Positions 1 through 9,130 are shown, counted from the stretch's first letter. The stretch is DNA of 64,000 nucleotides from Nitrospirillum sp034653275 (GCF_034653275.1 NZ_JAYEES010000003.1:496001-560000); one strand, 5' to 3'. The notes: generated by a model not told the origin, from the sequence alone. A program made the numbers and translations.

Positions 1-1
1 G

Positions 2-934
2 GTGACGCCGGCGGCGGGCGCGGTGCCGGTGCTGAGCTTTTCCAACGACGCGACGGTGGCCGACACGCACGCCCCGGCGGGCGGCACCTGGGTGCTGGGC
101 TTCCAGCCGCAGGACCAGGTGGCCCGGGTGGTCAGTTACGCCGCCAGCCGTGGCCTGACCCGCCTGGCGCTGCTGGCCCCGGTGGGCGGCAACGGCGACA
201 TGGTGGAGCAGGCCATGCGCGACGCCGCCGCCAAGGCCGGCGCCGACGTCACCCGCGCCGCGCGCTACCAGCCCACGCAGAAGGACGTCAGCGACACCAT
301 TAAGCGGTTGTCCAACTTCGAGCAACGCCACGCCCAGATGGCGGCGGCACGCGACGCGGCGGCCGCCGCCAAAGAGGGGGGCGCCAAAGAGGGGGGCAAG
401 GACGGCAAGCCGGCGGCGGCCGTCGAGGAATTGCCCTTCCAGGCCATCCTGATCGCCGAGGGTGGCCAGCGGCTGAAGGAGGTGGCGCCCCTGTTGCCTT
501 TCTTCGACATCGACCCCGGCCCCGTGCGCTTCCTGGGGACGGGCCAGTGGGACGAGCCCGGCATCGGGCGCGAGCCGGCGCTGGTGGGCGGCTGGTACGC
601 CAGCGCCGCCCCCGACGCGCGCCAGGGCTTTGAGAAGCGGTTCAACGACGTGTACGGCCAGCGCCCGCCGCGCCTGGCCACCCTGGCCTATGACGCGACC
701 GCCCTGGCCGCCGTGCTGGCCAAGGGCCACAAGGCCTATGTCCGGGAAAACCTGATCGATCCCAACGGCTTCGCCGGCATCGACGGCGTGTTCCGCCTGC
801 TGCCCACCGGCCAGGTGGAGCGGGGCCTATCCGTGCTGGAGGTGACCAAGACCGGGGTGACCGTCGTGGATCCGGCGCCCACCAGCTTCACGCCGGCGGC
901 GACCCCGGCGCCCAGCCCGAACACCGGGTCGTAA
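2..934 (+). CDS. Periplasmic penicillin-binding-protein activator-like protein (5' end outside window)
   Basis: The reading frame is open from the window edge to a TAA at 932-934, so the N-terminus, including any signal sequence, is missing. The visible 310 residues have a periplasmic-binding-protein type I fold pattern: alternating strands and helices such as VLSFSNDATVA, WVLGFQPQDQV and RLALLAPVG, then a later half with LATLAYDATALAA and GVFRLLPTGQVERGLSVLEV. This resembles the alphaproteobacterial LpoA-like / ABC substrate-binding family annotated as penicillin-binding protein activator, thought to act in peptidoglycan synthesis. An Ala/Glu/Gly/Lys-rich low-complexity insert (about residues 118-136) looks like a flexible loop. 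The C-terminus is Pro/Ala-rich. An amino-acid transporter binding protein is an alternative. Confidence 0.75.
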   Translation: MTPAAGAVPVLSFSNDATVADTHAPAGGTWVLGFQPQDQVARVVSYAASRGLTRLALLAPVGGNGDMVEQAMRDAAAKAGADVTRAARYQPTQKDVSDTIKRLSNFEQRHAQMAAARDAAAAAKEGGAKEGGKDGKPAAAVEELPFQAILIAEGGQRLKEVAPLLPFFDIDPGPVRFLGTGQWDEPGIGREPALVGGWYASAAPDARQGFEKRFNDVYGQRPPRLATLAYDATALAAVLAKGHKAYVRENLIDPNGFAGIDGVFRLLPTGQVERGLSVLEVTKTGVTVVDPAPTSFTPAATPAPSPNTGS

Positions 935-946
935 GCCGGGCCCCCA

Positions 947-1252
947 TTATCTGGAGGCGGTGCGCGCGGCGTCCATATCCAGGTAAACGCCGTCCAAGTC
1001 GGCGTTGTCCAAATCGGGAAGACCGAGGTCGGCGGCCAGGTCCTGGGCCAGGGATCGTCGGGTGGCGGCGGCGGCCAGTTCGAACCAGGCGAGGCGGGCC
1101 ACGCGGCTGGCGGCCGAGTGGTCGGTGTCGCGGCGCAGTTCCCCGGCGATGAAGCCTTGGCTCATTGAGCCGGCGGACGCCTGCGCATAACCGGCCTTCA
1201 TGCCGGTGGGGGAGAACCGATCCAAACCATGCTCCATCGTCATGTCTGCCAC
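947..1252 (-). CDS. Small hypothetical protein
   Basis: This 101-residue reading frame converges on the upstream gene with a 12-bp gap. I do not recognise the family. It is soluble-looking, Ala- and Asp-rich, with a predicted helical middle (RVARLAWFELAAAATRR) and an acidic C-terminal half (DLGLPDLDNADLDGVYLDMD). The start at 1252 is GTG; ATG codons at 1243 and 1237 are equally plausible because no strong ribosome-binding site is visible. The AT-rich stretch 1253-1340 upstream could carry its promoter. Codon use fits the neighbours, so it is probably a real gene, but the function is unknown. Confidence 0.5.
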   Translation of the reverse strand: MADMTMEHGLDRFSPTGMKAGYAQASAGSMSQGFIAGELRRDTDHSAASRVARLAWFELAAAATRRSLAQDLAADLGLPDLDNADLDGVYLDMDAARTASR

Positions 1253-1396
1253 ACACCAGGTGGGCGTCGGTTCACATGCTGTTAATTAGATAGTGACCGA
1301 AATGGCGCGGTTCGGGTAGAAAAATTATGCTTAAAAATTAGTTAAAACGGTGTGCGACCGCGAAGGCCACGCCACCTGCGGTGGCCATCCATCCGC

Positions 1397-2188
1397 TCAG
1401 CGTATCCCACCCCTTGGGAAAAGCTGGGACAGCAGGAACAACGCGGCCGCAGCAACCACCACCGCCGGCCCCGCCGGCAGGTCGGCGCGGAAAGAAGCGC
1501 CCAGGCCGCCGCAGACCGACAACGCGCCGATGGCGGCGGCCAGACCGACCATGATTTCCGGCGTACGGGCGAATCGGCGGGCACAGGCGGCGGGGATGAT
1601 CAGCAGGGCCGTGATCAACAGCACGCCCACCACCTTCATGGCCAGCGCGATGGTGGCGGCCATCAGCATCATGAAGCCCAGCTGCGTGGCCAGCACGGGC
1701 ACACCCTCCACCCGTGCCAGATCCTCGCTCACCGTCATGGCCAACAAGGGGCGCCACAACCAGGCCAGCAAGGCCAGCACCACGGCCCCGCCGCCCCAGA
1801 TCCAGACCAGGTCCCCGCCGTTGACGGCCAGGATGTCGCCGAACAGATAGGACATGAGGTCCACCCGCACCGTCTGCAGCAGCGCCACGGCGATGAGGCC
1901 CAGGCTGAGCGTGGTGTGGCTGAGCAGACCCAGCAGCGTGTCGGTGGCCAGTTTGCGCTGGCGCTGCATCAGCACCAGCACGCCGGCCAACGCCAGGCCC
2001 ACCAACGCCACCGCCAGCATCAGGTTCATGCCGGCGACGAAGCCCAGCGCGATGCCCAGCAGGGCGGCGTGGGACAGGGTGTCGCCGAAATAGGCCATGC
2101 GCCGCCAGACGACGAAGCAGCCGAGCGGTCCCGCCACCAGGGCGACGCCGATGCCGCCGGCCAGCGCGCGCAACAGGAAATCATCCAT
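1397..2188 (-). CDS. znuB: Zinc ABC transporter permease ZnuB
   Basis: ZnuB is the inner-membrane channel of the high-affinity zinc importer ZnuABC. The 263-residue protein has a series of hydrophobic segments typical of ABC-3 family permeases. It contains the conserved N-terminal pattern AYFGDTLSHAALLGIALG and the later KVVGVLLITALLIIPAA segment. The start is the ATG at 2186-2188 because it overlaps the znuC stop by 8 bases, the usual translational coupling. An in-frame extension upstream would lie wholly inside znuC and is rejected. Zur control from the divergent promoter region at 3036-3202 would repress znuCB together with znuA when zinc is sufficient. Confidence 0.93.
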   Translation of the reverse strand: MDDFLLRALAGGIGVALVAGPLGCFVVWRRMAYFGDTLSHAALLGIALGFVAGMNLMLAVALVGLALAGVLVLMQRQRKLATDTLLGLLSHTTLSLGLIAVALLQTVRVDLMSYLFGDILAVNGGDLVWIWGGGAVVLALLAWLWRPLLAMTVSEDLARVEGVPVLATQLGFMMLMAATIALAMKVVGVLLITALLIIPAACARRFARTPEIMVGLAAAIGALSVCGGLGASFRADLPAGPAVVVAAAALFLLSQLFPRGGIR

Positions 2189-3035
2189 GGGGGTGCTTAT
2201 CCTTGGGCCCGGGATCATGCGTGTGCTGGCAGCCCGGCGTGGCGGCGCCATGGCTGTGGGGCCCGGGGGAAGACAGCCAAGCCGGCACGGCCAGCGGGTC
2301 CCAGGCGTTATCGGGGGTGTTGCTGAGGGGCCCGAACAGGGCCTGGAAATCGGGATGGCGGCGCACATCCTCCGGCCGGCCGGCGCAGCAGACATGGCCG
2401 TTCAGGCAGATCAGCCGGTCGGTGCCCGAAATGGCGTAGCTGAGATCATGGCTGACCATCAGCACGCCACAGCCGTGGCGACGGCGGATGGCGTCGATCA
2501 GGGCGTACAGGGTGGCTTGGCCGGCCACGTCCACCGCCTGCGCCGGTTCGTCCAGCACCAGAAGGTCGGGCCGGCGCAAAAGGGCGCGGGCCAGCATGAC
2601 GCGCTGCAGCTCCCCACCCGACAGGGCCTGCACCGGGCTGTCGGCCAGGCTGGCGGCGCCCACCTCGCCCAGAGTCTCATCCACCGACGCGTCGGTCACC
2701 GGGCCCCAAAGGGCCAACAGCCGCCGCACGGTCAGGGGCAGGGTGGCGTCCACGGCCAGGCGCTGGGGCATGTAGCCGATGCGCAGGCCGGGCTTGCGCC
2801 ACACCGTGCCGCCGCTGGGCCGCTGCAGCCCCAGCACGGCGCGCAGCAGGGTGGACTTGCCGGCGCCATTGGGGCCCACCAGGGTCACCACCTCGCCAGC
2901 CGACACAATCAGGTCCACCGACTGCAGCACCGTGCGCCGGCCGAACTGCACCGTCAGGCCGGCGGTCTTGATAAGCGCCGCCTCAGGCGACATCTCTGGG
3001 AACTCTGGCTGGGCAGACTCTGGCGGGGACGGCAT
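2181..3035 (-). CDS. znuC: Zinc ABC transporter ATP-binding protein ZnuC
   Basis: ZnuC is the cytoplasmic ATPase that drives zinc import through ZnuB. It shows a Walker A (GPNGAGKST), an ABC signature (ALSGGELQR), a Walker B (LLVLDEPAQAVD) and a switch histidine (MVSHD). The C-terminal region after about residue 215 is Pro- and His-rich (for example HSHGAATPGCQHTHD), which may bind metal, as seen in some ZnuC proteins. The start is set at the ATG 3035 because a good ribosome-binding site (AGGAAGGG) sits just upstream; a GTG at 3086 would add 17 residues. It overlaps znuB by 8 bases and is divergent from znuA. Confidence 0.93.
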   Translation of the reverse strand: MPSPPESAQPEFPEMSPEAALIKTAGLTVQFGRRTVLQSVDLIVSAGEVVTLVGPNGAGKSTLLRAVLGLQRPSGGTVWRKPGLRIGYMPQRLAVDATLPLTVRRLLALWGPVTDASVDETLGEVGAASLADSPVQALSGGELQRVMLARALLRRPDLLVLDEPAQAVDVAGQATLYALIDAIRRRHGCGVLMVSHDLSYAISGTDRLICLNGHVCCAGRPEDVRRHPDFQALFGPLSNTPDNAWDPLAVPAWLSSPGPHSHGAATPGCQHTHDPGPKDKHPHG

Positions 3036-3129
3036 GGGCCCTTCCTGGCGGGAAACCGGTCCCAGGTGCCAAGACGCCTGCGACACGGGTATGCGTGCCC
3101 CCCGGCTTTACGGCATCCGGACCGACTTG

Positions 3130-3154
3130 ACAAACGTTATAATATAACATTGCA
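3130..3154. promoter_or_regulatory. Putative Zur box between znuC and znuA
   Basis: The core GTTAT-AAT-ATAAC at 3136-3148 is an inverted repeat with AT-rich flanks. It matches the alphaproteobacterial Zur consensus (GTTATANTATAAC core). It overlaps a TTGACA -35-like hexamer at 3127-3132 facing znuA, and lies in the divergent region that would serve both znuA and znuCB. The placement and match make Zur repression under zinc-replete conditions the simplest reading; binding itself is inferred. No zur gene is seen in the window. Confidence 0.8.
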
Positions 3155-3202
3155 TGTCGGGGCGCTTCCTGTCCCGGCGCCCATCACCCCGATTGGTACC
3201 CC

Positions 3203-4180
3203 ATGTCGCCCTTCCGCATCCTGTCCCTGGTCGCCCTGCTGTGGCTGGCGTTCACCGTCCCGTCGCGGGCGGACGCGCCCACGGCGCCCAAGGTGGTGGC
3301 GAGCGTGAAGCCGGTGCATTCCCTGGCGGCTGCGCTGATGCAGGGGGTGGGGCAACCGAAATTATTGGTCGACGGCACGGCCAGCCCGCACAGCTTCAGC
3401 CTGAAGCCGTCGGACGCCACCGCCCTGTCCCAGGCCGACATCGTGTTCTGGATGGGCCCGACCTTGGAGCCCTTCCTGGTGAAGCCGCTGGCCAGCCTGG
3501 CCCGGGGCGCCCACATCGTCACCCTGATCGAGGCGCCGGGCCTGCGCCCCCTGGCCCTGCGCAGCGCCGGCGCCTGGGCGGACGGCGATTCCCACCAGGA
3601 TGGGTCCCATCAGGAGGGGCATGCCCACCTGGTACCGGCCGTCGTGGGCGGGGCCGCCGACAACCAGATCGACGGCCACGCCTGGCTGGATCCCGGCAAC
3701 GCCAAGGCCATGGCCCGCGCCATGGCCGACGCCCTGATCCAGCATGACCCGGCCGACGCCGTGCGCTATCGCGACAACCTGGCGGCCCTGCTGCGCAGCC
3801 TGGACGCCCTGGACGCGGAGATCGGCGCCATCCTCGCGCCCGTCAGCGCCAAACCCTTCGTCGTCTTCCACGACGCCTTCCATTACCTGGAAGCGCGCTA
3901 CCGCCTGGACGGCGTGGGCGCCATCACCCTGAACCCGGAGGTGCGGCCGGGTGCCGCCCGCCTGAGCCAGCTGCGCGCCCGCATCCAGGCCTCCGGCGCC
4001 ACCTGCGTCTTCGCCGAGCCGCAGTTCGAGACGGCGCTGATCGGCACCCTGGTGGACGGGACCCAGGCCAAGCGCGGCGTGCTGGATCCGGAGGGCGCCC
4101 TGCTGCCCGCCGGGCCGGACCTCTACGCCACCCTGATGCGCGCCAACGCCCATGCCTTGGCCAATTGCCTTAACGGGTAA
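3203..4180 (+). CDS. znuA: Zinc ABC transporter substrate-binding protein ZnuA
   Basis: ZnuA captures zinc in the periplasm and delivers it to ZnuBC. The 325-residue protein has a Sec signal peptide (hydrophobic residues about 7-20, cleavage near SRA at 21-23). It has the cluster A-I metal-binding layout: ligand histidines at about H63 (SPHSF), H159 (DGHAWLDP) and H223 (FHDAFHYLE), with an acidic fourth ligand likely near the C-terminus (EPQFE). A His/Asp-rich loop at about 128-142 (GDSHQDGSHQEGHAH) is the mobile charged loop characteristic of ZnuA rather than of manganese-binding relatives. It is divergent from znuCB across the Zur box. Confidence 0.93.
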   Translation: MSPFRILSLVALLWLAFTVPSRADAPTAPKVVASVKPVHSLAAALMQGVGQPKLLVDGTASPHSFSLKPSDATALSQADIVFWMGPTLEPFLVKPLASLARGAHIVTLIEAPGLRPLALRSAGAWADGDSHQDGSHQEGHAHLVPAVVGGAADNQIDGHAWLDPGNAKAMARAMADALIQHDPADAVRYRDNLAALLRSLDALDAEIGAILAPVSAKPFVVFHDAFHYLEARYRLDGVGAITLNPEVRPGAARLSQLRARIQASGATCVFAEPQFETALIGTLVDGTQAKRGVLDPEGALLPAGPDLYATLMRANAHALANCLNG

Positions 4181-4246
4181 CAGGCTGTCTCGGCGGGTAA
4201 GCTGTGTTAAGACGCCCCCACGGAATTTGACGGCTGGGGTGACATC

Positions 4247-5047
4247 ATGCGGATCGGGATCGTGGGCTGCGGCGGCCGGATGGGCCGCATGCTGATGCGG
4301 GAGGTGCTGGGCACCCCCGGCGCCGTCCTGTCCGGCGGCACCATGCGCCCTGGCAATCCCGACCTGGGCCGCGACCTGGGCACCCTGGCCGGGCTGGACC
4401 CCGCCGGCATCGTCTCCACCGGCGACGTGGAAGCCCTGTTCACCGCCAGCGACGCGGTCATCGACTTCACCACCCCCGCCGGCACGGCCGTGCACGCCGA
4501 CCTGGCGGCCCGCCACGGCACCGCCCTGGTGGTGGGCACCACCGGCCTGACGCCGGACCAGCAGGCCGCCATCGACACGGCCGCCAAGACCGCCGCCCTG
4601 GTGCAGGCACCCAACATGAGCCTGGGCGTGAACCTGCTGCTGGCCCTGGTGGAGGACGTGTCGCGCACCCTGGGGCCGGACGTCTGGGATATCGAGATCG
4701 TGGAAATGCACCACCGCCACAAGGTGGACGCCCCCTCCGGCACCGCGCTGGGCTTGGGCCGGGCGGCGGCGGCTGGGCGCGGCGTCGACCTGGCCGCCGT
4801 GTCCGACAGGGTGCGCGACGGTCACACCGGCGCGCGGGAGGCCGGCCACATCGGCTTCGCCACCCTGCGCGGCGGCGACGTGGTGGGCGACCACACCGTG
4901 ATCTTCGCGGCGGAAGGCGAACGCATCGAACTGACCCACAAGGCCGGCAGCCGCGCCATCTTCGCCCGTGGCGCCGTGCGCGCCGCGATCTGGGCCGGTG
5001 GCAAGGGCCCCGGCCTTTACAGCATGCGCGACGTGCTGGGCCTGTAA
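4247..5047 (+). CDS. dapB: 4-hydroxy-tetrahydrodipicolinate reductase DapB
   Basis: DapB reduces 4-hydroxy-tetrahydrodipicolinate with NAD(P)H in the lysine/meso-diaminopimelate pathway, in the cytoplasm. The 266-residue length is normal. It has the N-terminal nucleotide-binding loop (GIVGCGGRMGRM), a conserved VGTTGLTPDQ segment, and the family signature around EMHHRHKVDAPSGTAL, which holds the catalytic His pair and Lys. The stop codon is followed directly by the ATG of the DMT transporter gene, so the two are probably co-transcribed. A GCGG replaces the more usual GAxG at the loop start, which is a minor variation. Confidence 0.95.
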   Translation: MRIGIVGCGGRMGRMLMREVLGTPGAVLSGGTMRPGNPDLGRDLGTLAGLDPAGIVSTGDVEALFTASDAVIDFTTPAGTAVHADLAARHGTALVVGTTGLTPDQQAAIDTAAKTAALVQAPNMSLGVNLLLALVEDVSRTLGPDVWDIEIVEMHHRHKVDAPSGTALGLGRAAAAGRGVDLAAVSDRVRDGHTGAREAGHIGFATLRGGDVVGDHTVIFAAEGERIELTHKAGSRAIFARGAVRAAIWAGGKGPGLYSMRDVLGL

Positions 5048-5992
5048 ATGACCGACACCGCCGCCGAGCTTACCACCGCCCCGGGCCGCTGGGCGCACCC
5101 GGGCCTGCGGGGGGCGTTGTGGGGGCTGTTGGCGGTGGCCGTGTGGGCGGGATCCTTCGTCATCACCCGCATGGGCGTGAAGGCCGGCCTGAACGCCTTC
5201 GACCTGGTGGCCCTGCGCTTCGCCACCGCCGGCGCCCTGATGATCCCGATCCTCCACCGCCGAGGCCTTGCCTTCGACCGGCTGGGCCTGGGCGGCCTGG
5301 TCCTGCTGGTGACGGGGTCGGGGGCGCCCTACGCCCTGATGCTGGCGGCCGGCGCCCGCTACGCCCCGGCCTCGCACGCGGCGGCCTTGACCCCCGGGCC
5401 CATGGCGGCCATGACCGCCGTGCTGGGCGCCCTGTTCCTGCGCGAGCGCCTGCCGGTCACCGGCTGGACCGGCGTGGGCCTGATCCTGGGCGGCAGCGCC
5501 CTGATCGGCGGGCCCAGCCTGTTCAACGCGTCGGGTGAGGGGGCCGCCCTGGGCCACGCGCTTTTCCTGGGTGGGGCGCTGATGTGGGCCATCTACGTCA
5601 TCGTTCTCAGGCGCAGCGGCGTGGGCCCGCTGCACGCCACCGCCATCGTCGCCACCGGGTCTGCGCTGCTGTACCTGCCGCTCTATCTGCTGGTGTTACC
5701 CAAGGGCATCGGCCAGGCGGCGGCACATGACATCGCGCTGCAGGCCGTCTACCAGGGCTGCTTCACCACCCTGGTGGGCCTGGCGGCCTTCAACCGCGCC
5801 GTTGTCCTGCTGGGCGCCACCGGGGCCGCCGCCCTGCCGGCCCTGATCCCCGTGGTCACGCTGGGCCTGGGCGCCGTGATGCTGGGCGAGGCGCCCAGCC
5901 TGGCGGAGACGGCAGCCACCCTGCTGATCGGCGGCGGCGTGCTGGTCACCACGCTGGCCCGCAATCGTCGTCCCCCACCCTCAAAAACTTAA
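5048..5992 (+). CDS. DMT (EamA) family transporter
   Basis: This 314-residue protein is an inner-membrane protein of the drug/metabolite transporter superfamily. It has two EamA repeats, visible as ten hydrophobic segments, from about residue 18 (ALWGLLAVAVWAGSFV) to about 300. Each half has the usual SFVITRMG- or YVIVLRR-type stretch. Members export amino acids or other metabolites; the substrate cannot be read from sequence. It starts on the base after the dapB stop, which suggests coupled expression but does not prove a role in lysine metabolism. A weak 6-bp stem (5992-6006) follows the stop. Confidence 0.88.
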   Translation: MTDTAAELTTAPGRWAHPGLRGALWGLLAVAVWAGSFVITRMGVKAGLNAFDLVALRFATAGALMIPILHRRGLAFDRLGLGGLVLLVTGSGAPYALMLAAGARYAPASHAAALTPGPMAAMTAVLGALFLRERLPVTGWTGVGLILGGSALIGGPSLFNASGEGAALGHALFLGGALMWAIYVIVLRRSGVGPLHATAIVATGSALLYLPLYLLVLPKGIGQAAAHDIALQAVYQGCFTTLVGLAAFNRAVVLLGATGAAALPALIPVVTLGLGAVMLGEAPSLAETAATLLIGGGVLVTTLARNRRPPPSKT

Positions 5993-6073
5993 AGTCTCAA
6001 AGACTTAATTGACCGCCCCGGATCGCGGCGCGACAGTCGGGGTGGGAGAAACCACCGCCTCGGATGCCATGCC

Positions 6074-8548
6074 GTGAAGGAAAAAGAACTGCGCATGGCG
6101 CTCGTCTGCTACGGCGGGGTGTCGCTGGCCGTGTACATGCACGGCGTGACCAAGGAACTGCTGAAGCTGGCCCGCGCCTCGCGTGTTTTCCACGGCACCC
6201 ACGATCCCCGCCTGCGCAACGCCGGCAGCTACCAGGCCCTGCAGGACGACCTGGCCCGCCGCATCGGCTACAGCAGCGGCGCCAGCCTGGACGGCGGCGC
6301 GCAGACGCCGGACACGGAAGAGATCTACGTCGCCCTGCTGCAGGAGGTGGGCGCCCATATCGACCTGCGCATCGTCATCGACGTCATTGCCGGATCGTCC
6401 GCCGGCGGCATCAACGGCGTGCTGCTGGCCCGCGCCCTGGCCCATGACCTGGACCTGGACGCCCTGACCGAGCTGTGGCTGGACGGCGCCGACGTCACCA
6501 ACCTGATGGTGGAGGACGGCCGGGCGACGAAGTGGAGCAAGTGGTTCCTGAAACCCTTCCTGGCCTATGGCCTGGGCCGGCTGATGCGCCTGGCGCCGGA
6601 TGACGAGATGCGCTGGAAGCTGTCCATGTTCGTGCGCTCGCGCTGGTTCAAGCCGCCCTTCGACGGCATGCGGCTGATGGAGATGCTGTTGGACGCGGCG
6701 TCCGCCATGGGCCGACCGGTCAGCCCCTACGCCTCGCTGCTGCCGGCGGGGCAGTCGCTGTCGCTGTTCGTCACCGTCACGGATTTCCATGGCTTCCTCC
6801 AGCGCATCCCCGCCCACGACCCGCCCTCGGTGGAGGAGCGGGAGCATCGCCATGTGCTGAAGTTCCACTACCGCCGCTGGCCCGGCGGCCGGGTGGACAC
6901 GGATTTCGGCGAGGGCGCCATCCCCGGGCTGGTGTTCGCCGCGCGCGCGACCTCCTCCTTTCCCGGCGCCTTCACGCCGGCGCACCTGCGGGCGTTGGAC
7001 GGCCTGCTGGCCCGGCGGGGCCAGGACTGGCCGGAGCGGGAGCGCTTCCTGAAGCGCAACTTCCGCCGCTACACGGCAGCCGGCGTGGATCCGGGGCGCA
7101 TCAGCTTCATCGACGGCAGCGTGCTGAACAACAAGCCCTTCGCCGAGGCCCTGCGCGCCATTTCCGGCCGCCCGGCCTATCGCGAGGTCGACCGCCGGCT
7201 GATCTACATTGACCCCGATCCCGCCCACCTGAAACGGGTGGCCAAGGCGGAAACGCCAGGCTTCTTCCGCACCCTGAAGGGTGCGCTGTCGGACATCCCG
7301 CGCAACGAGCCGGTGCGCGACGAACTGGTGTCCATCGACCGCAACAACGCCCGGGTGCGCCAGTTGCGTTCCGTCATCGACGCCGCCCGCCCCGGCATCA
7401 CCCAGCTGGTGCACGAAGTGGTGGGGGGTGAGCCGCCGGCGGAACTGACCTATGCCCAGATCCACGACTGGCGGGAGATCGCCAACGGCCGCGCGGCCAA
7501 GGAGGCGGGCTTCGCCTATGAGGCCTATGTGCGCCTGAAACTGACCTCGGTGCTGGACGCCATGGGCCGCCTGGTGGCGGTGGGCTGCGGCTATCAGCCG
7601 GGCACGGCCGCCGCGCGGCAGGCCACCGACGCCCTACACGCCTGGGCCCGGGCCACCGGCATCACCCCGGACCAGGTGACGACCTGGAGCCTGGAGCGGC
7701 GCGACGACGGCCTGCCGGGCGGTGACGCCCCGCCCTGGGTGCGCTTCCTGCTGGCCTTCGACGTGGGCTTCCGTGGCCGGCGCCTGCGCTTCGTCATCCG
7801 CGCCCTGAACGAGCTGTATTCCCGGCTGGACGAGGATGAGTTCGCCGACGTCGCCGCCCGCGACCTGGATGAGATCAAGGCCAACCTGTACGACTGCCTG
7901 GAGCGGCTGCGGGTGTACGAGTCCGGCGCCTTCCTGAACGCCGACGAGCGCGAGGCCCTGGCGGTACCCTTCGTCGAGCCCCTGGCCATGGGCCGCCAGC
8001 CGGACGTGGCGGCGGTGGACCAGGTGATGTGGGACCTGGCGCGGCGCATCGACCTGAACGCCATAAACCAGCAGGTGGACGAGATCTTCGCCCTGATGGG
8101 CCTGAACATGCTGGGCGTGGCGGCGCGGCGGGAGCTGTTCGTGGCCTATGTCGGCTTCGCCTTCTGGGACGTGCTGACCTTTTCCATCAGCGGCTGGCGC
8201 GAGCTGGACGACCTGGAGGAGGTGCGGGTGGACCGCATCAGCCCGGACGACGCCCGCTTCTGCCAGGCCATGGGCGGCGCCATCCCGCTGAAGGGGCGGG
8301 AGATCAACCATTTCGGCGCCTTCTTCAGCCGGGCGCACCGCGAGAGCGACTATCTGATGGGCCGCCTGCACGCCGCCGACCGGCTGGTGGACCTGGTGCT
8401 GGACGCGGCCGGTCACCCGCCGGGTGTGAACGGCCCCGCCCTGAAGCGCCGCCTGTTCGCCGCCATCGCCCGGACGGAGCGCCAGCGCCTGGGTGACAAG
8501 TCGCCCGCGCTGCGCTGGCTGGAAACTATGCTGGCGGAGGGGAGCTAA
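6074..8548 (+). CDS. Large patatin-like (phospholipase-type) protein
   Basis: This 824-residue protein matches the 'patatin-related protein' family. The N-terminal oxyanion-hole loop is YGGVSLAVYMHG (about residues 13-24). The nucleophile elbow is GSSAG with Ser109, and the catalytic Asp is in IDGSVLNN (D347), so the Ser-Asp dyad of patatin-type acyl hydrolases looks intact. The region beyond about residue 400 is a long helical C-terminal part typical of this family, not of small patatins. The GTG at 6074 is chosen because family members begin with a KELRxALV segment; ATG at 6095 is the alternative. It overlaps the convergent DUF2244 gene by 4 bases. A lipid substrate is expected from the family but unproven. 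Confidence 0.85.
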   Translation: MKEKELRMALVCYGGVSLAVYMHGVTKELLKLARASRVFHGTHDPRLRNAGSYQALQDDLARRIGYSSGASLDGGAQTPDTEEIYVALLQEVGAHIDLRIVIDVIAGSSAGGINGVLLARALAHDLDLDALTELWLDGADVTNLMVEDGRATKWSKWFLKPFLAYGLGRLMRLAPDDEMRWKLSMFVRSRWFKPPFDGMRLMEMLLDAASAMGRPVSPYASLLPAGQSLSLFVTVTDFHGFLQRIPAHDPPSVEEREHRHVLKFHYRRWPGGRVDTDFGEGAIPGLVFAARATSSFPGAFTPAHLRALDGLLARRGQDWPERERFLKRNFRRYTAAGVDPGRISFIDGSVLNNKPFAEALRAISGRPAYREVDRRLIYIDPDPAHLKRVAKAETPGFFRTLKGALSDIPRNEPVRDELVSIDRNNARVRQLRSVIDAARPGITQLVHEVVGGEPPAELTYAQIHDWREIANGRAAKEAGFAYEAYVRLKLTSVLDAMGRLVAVGCGYQPGTAAARQATDALHAWARATGITPDQVTTWSLERRDDGLPGGDAPPWVRFLLAFDVGFRGRRLRFVIRALNELYSRLDEDEFADVAARDLDEIKANLYDCLERLRVYESGAFLNADEREALAVPFVEPLAMGRQPDVAAVDQVMWDLARRIDLNAINQQVDEIFALMGLNMLGVAARRELFVAYVGFAFWDVLTFSISGWRELDDLEEVRVDRISPDDARFCQAMGGAIPLKGREINHFGAFFSRAHRESDYLMGRLHAADRLVDLVLDAAGHPPGVNGPALKRRLFAAIARTERQRLGDKSPALRWLETMLAEGS

Positions 8549-9060
8549 AACCCCGCGCGCTTATGCTTGGCCAGCGCCTCGCTCAGCGTATGTGCCACTT
8601 CCACGCGTTCCTCCATGGGCAGGAAGGCCCCGACCACCAGGCGCTTGCCGTGGCTGGTCAGCACCACCTGGCTGTCGTGCTGGGCGGGGTCGTCCATGTG
8701 GACGCGCAGCCAGTAGGGGATGAAGGACCAGCGGCGGCTGGGGCGGCGGGGTTCCACCCGTTCCACCGTCAGGGCCTGGTCGGTCAGCTCCACCCGCTCA
8801 TAGAGCCGGGCGGAGCGGTAGCTGGCGCGGAAGGCCAGGTAGATCACCAGCACGTCCACGCCGCAGAATCCGATGACGGGCCAGGCGCCCCGCAGGAAGA
8901 AGACCAGGCCCACGCCAAAGCTGACCGCGGCCACGATGCCCATGAGGATGCGGAATCCCCGTGGCGACAGGCTGCGGTGGGGCCGCAGGATGACGCTGAG
9001 CCAGGTCTGCCTCAGGGTGGTTTCGTCATGGATCATGGACAAAACAGTAGGGCGGCCCAC
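8545..9060 (-). CDS. DUF2244 membrane protein
   Basis: This 171-residue protein fits the DUF2244 family of small integral membrane proteins common in Alphaproteobacteria. A conserved LRPHRSLSPRGF segment precedes two hydrophobic helices (about residues 38-55 and 62-80), followed by a soluble C-terminal domain with YERVELTDQ and a regular beta-strand pattern. No function is established for the family; in many genomes it lies near respiratory oxidase genes, which is not the case here. The start at 9060 or the ATG at 9036 are both possible. It converges on the patatin gene with a 4-base overlap. Confidence 0.85.
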   Translation of the reverse strand: MGRPTVLSMIHDETTLRQTWLSVILRPHRSLSPRGFRILMGIVAAVSFGVGLVFFLRGAWPVIGFCGVDVLVIYLAFRASYRSARLYERVELTDQALTVERVEPRRPSRRWSFIPYWLRVHMDDPAQHDSQVVLTSHGKRLVVGAFLPMEERVEVAHTLSEALAKHKRAGF

Positions 9061-9130
9061 CCACCCGGTAAAGGCCGCCCCCTGTCAGGGCTCAGGCGCG
9101 GGCCATGCCCGCAGTGCTTGGGTCCTCAGC

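Noticed and set aside
360..412. Short tandem-like Lys-Glu-Gly-Gly repeats in the first gene
   Set aside because: Only two imperfect units within a low-complexity loop; not a meaningful repeat array.
3362..5635. A 757-codon open frame on the minus strand across znuA, dapB and the DMT transporter gene
   Set aside because: It is antisense to three clear family members, its translation is His/Gln/Gly-rich nonsense typical of GC-rich shadow frames, and it has no motif.
5992..6006. AAGTCT-CAA-AGACTT inverted repeat after the DMT transporter gene
   Set aside because: Only a 6-bp AT-rich stem without a T-run; too weak to call a terminator or operator.
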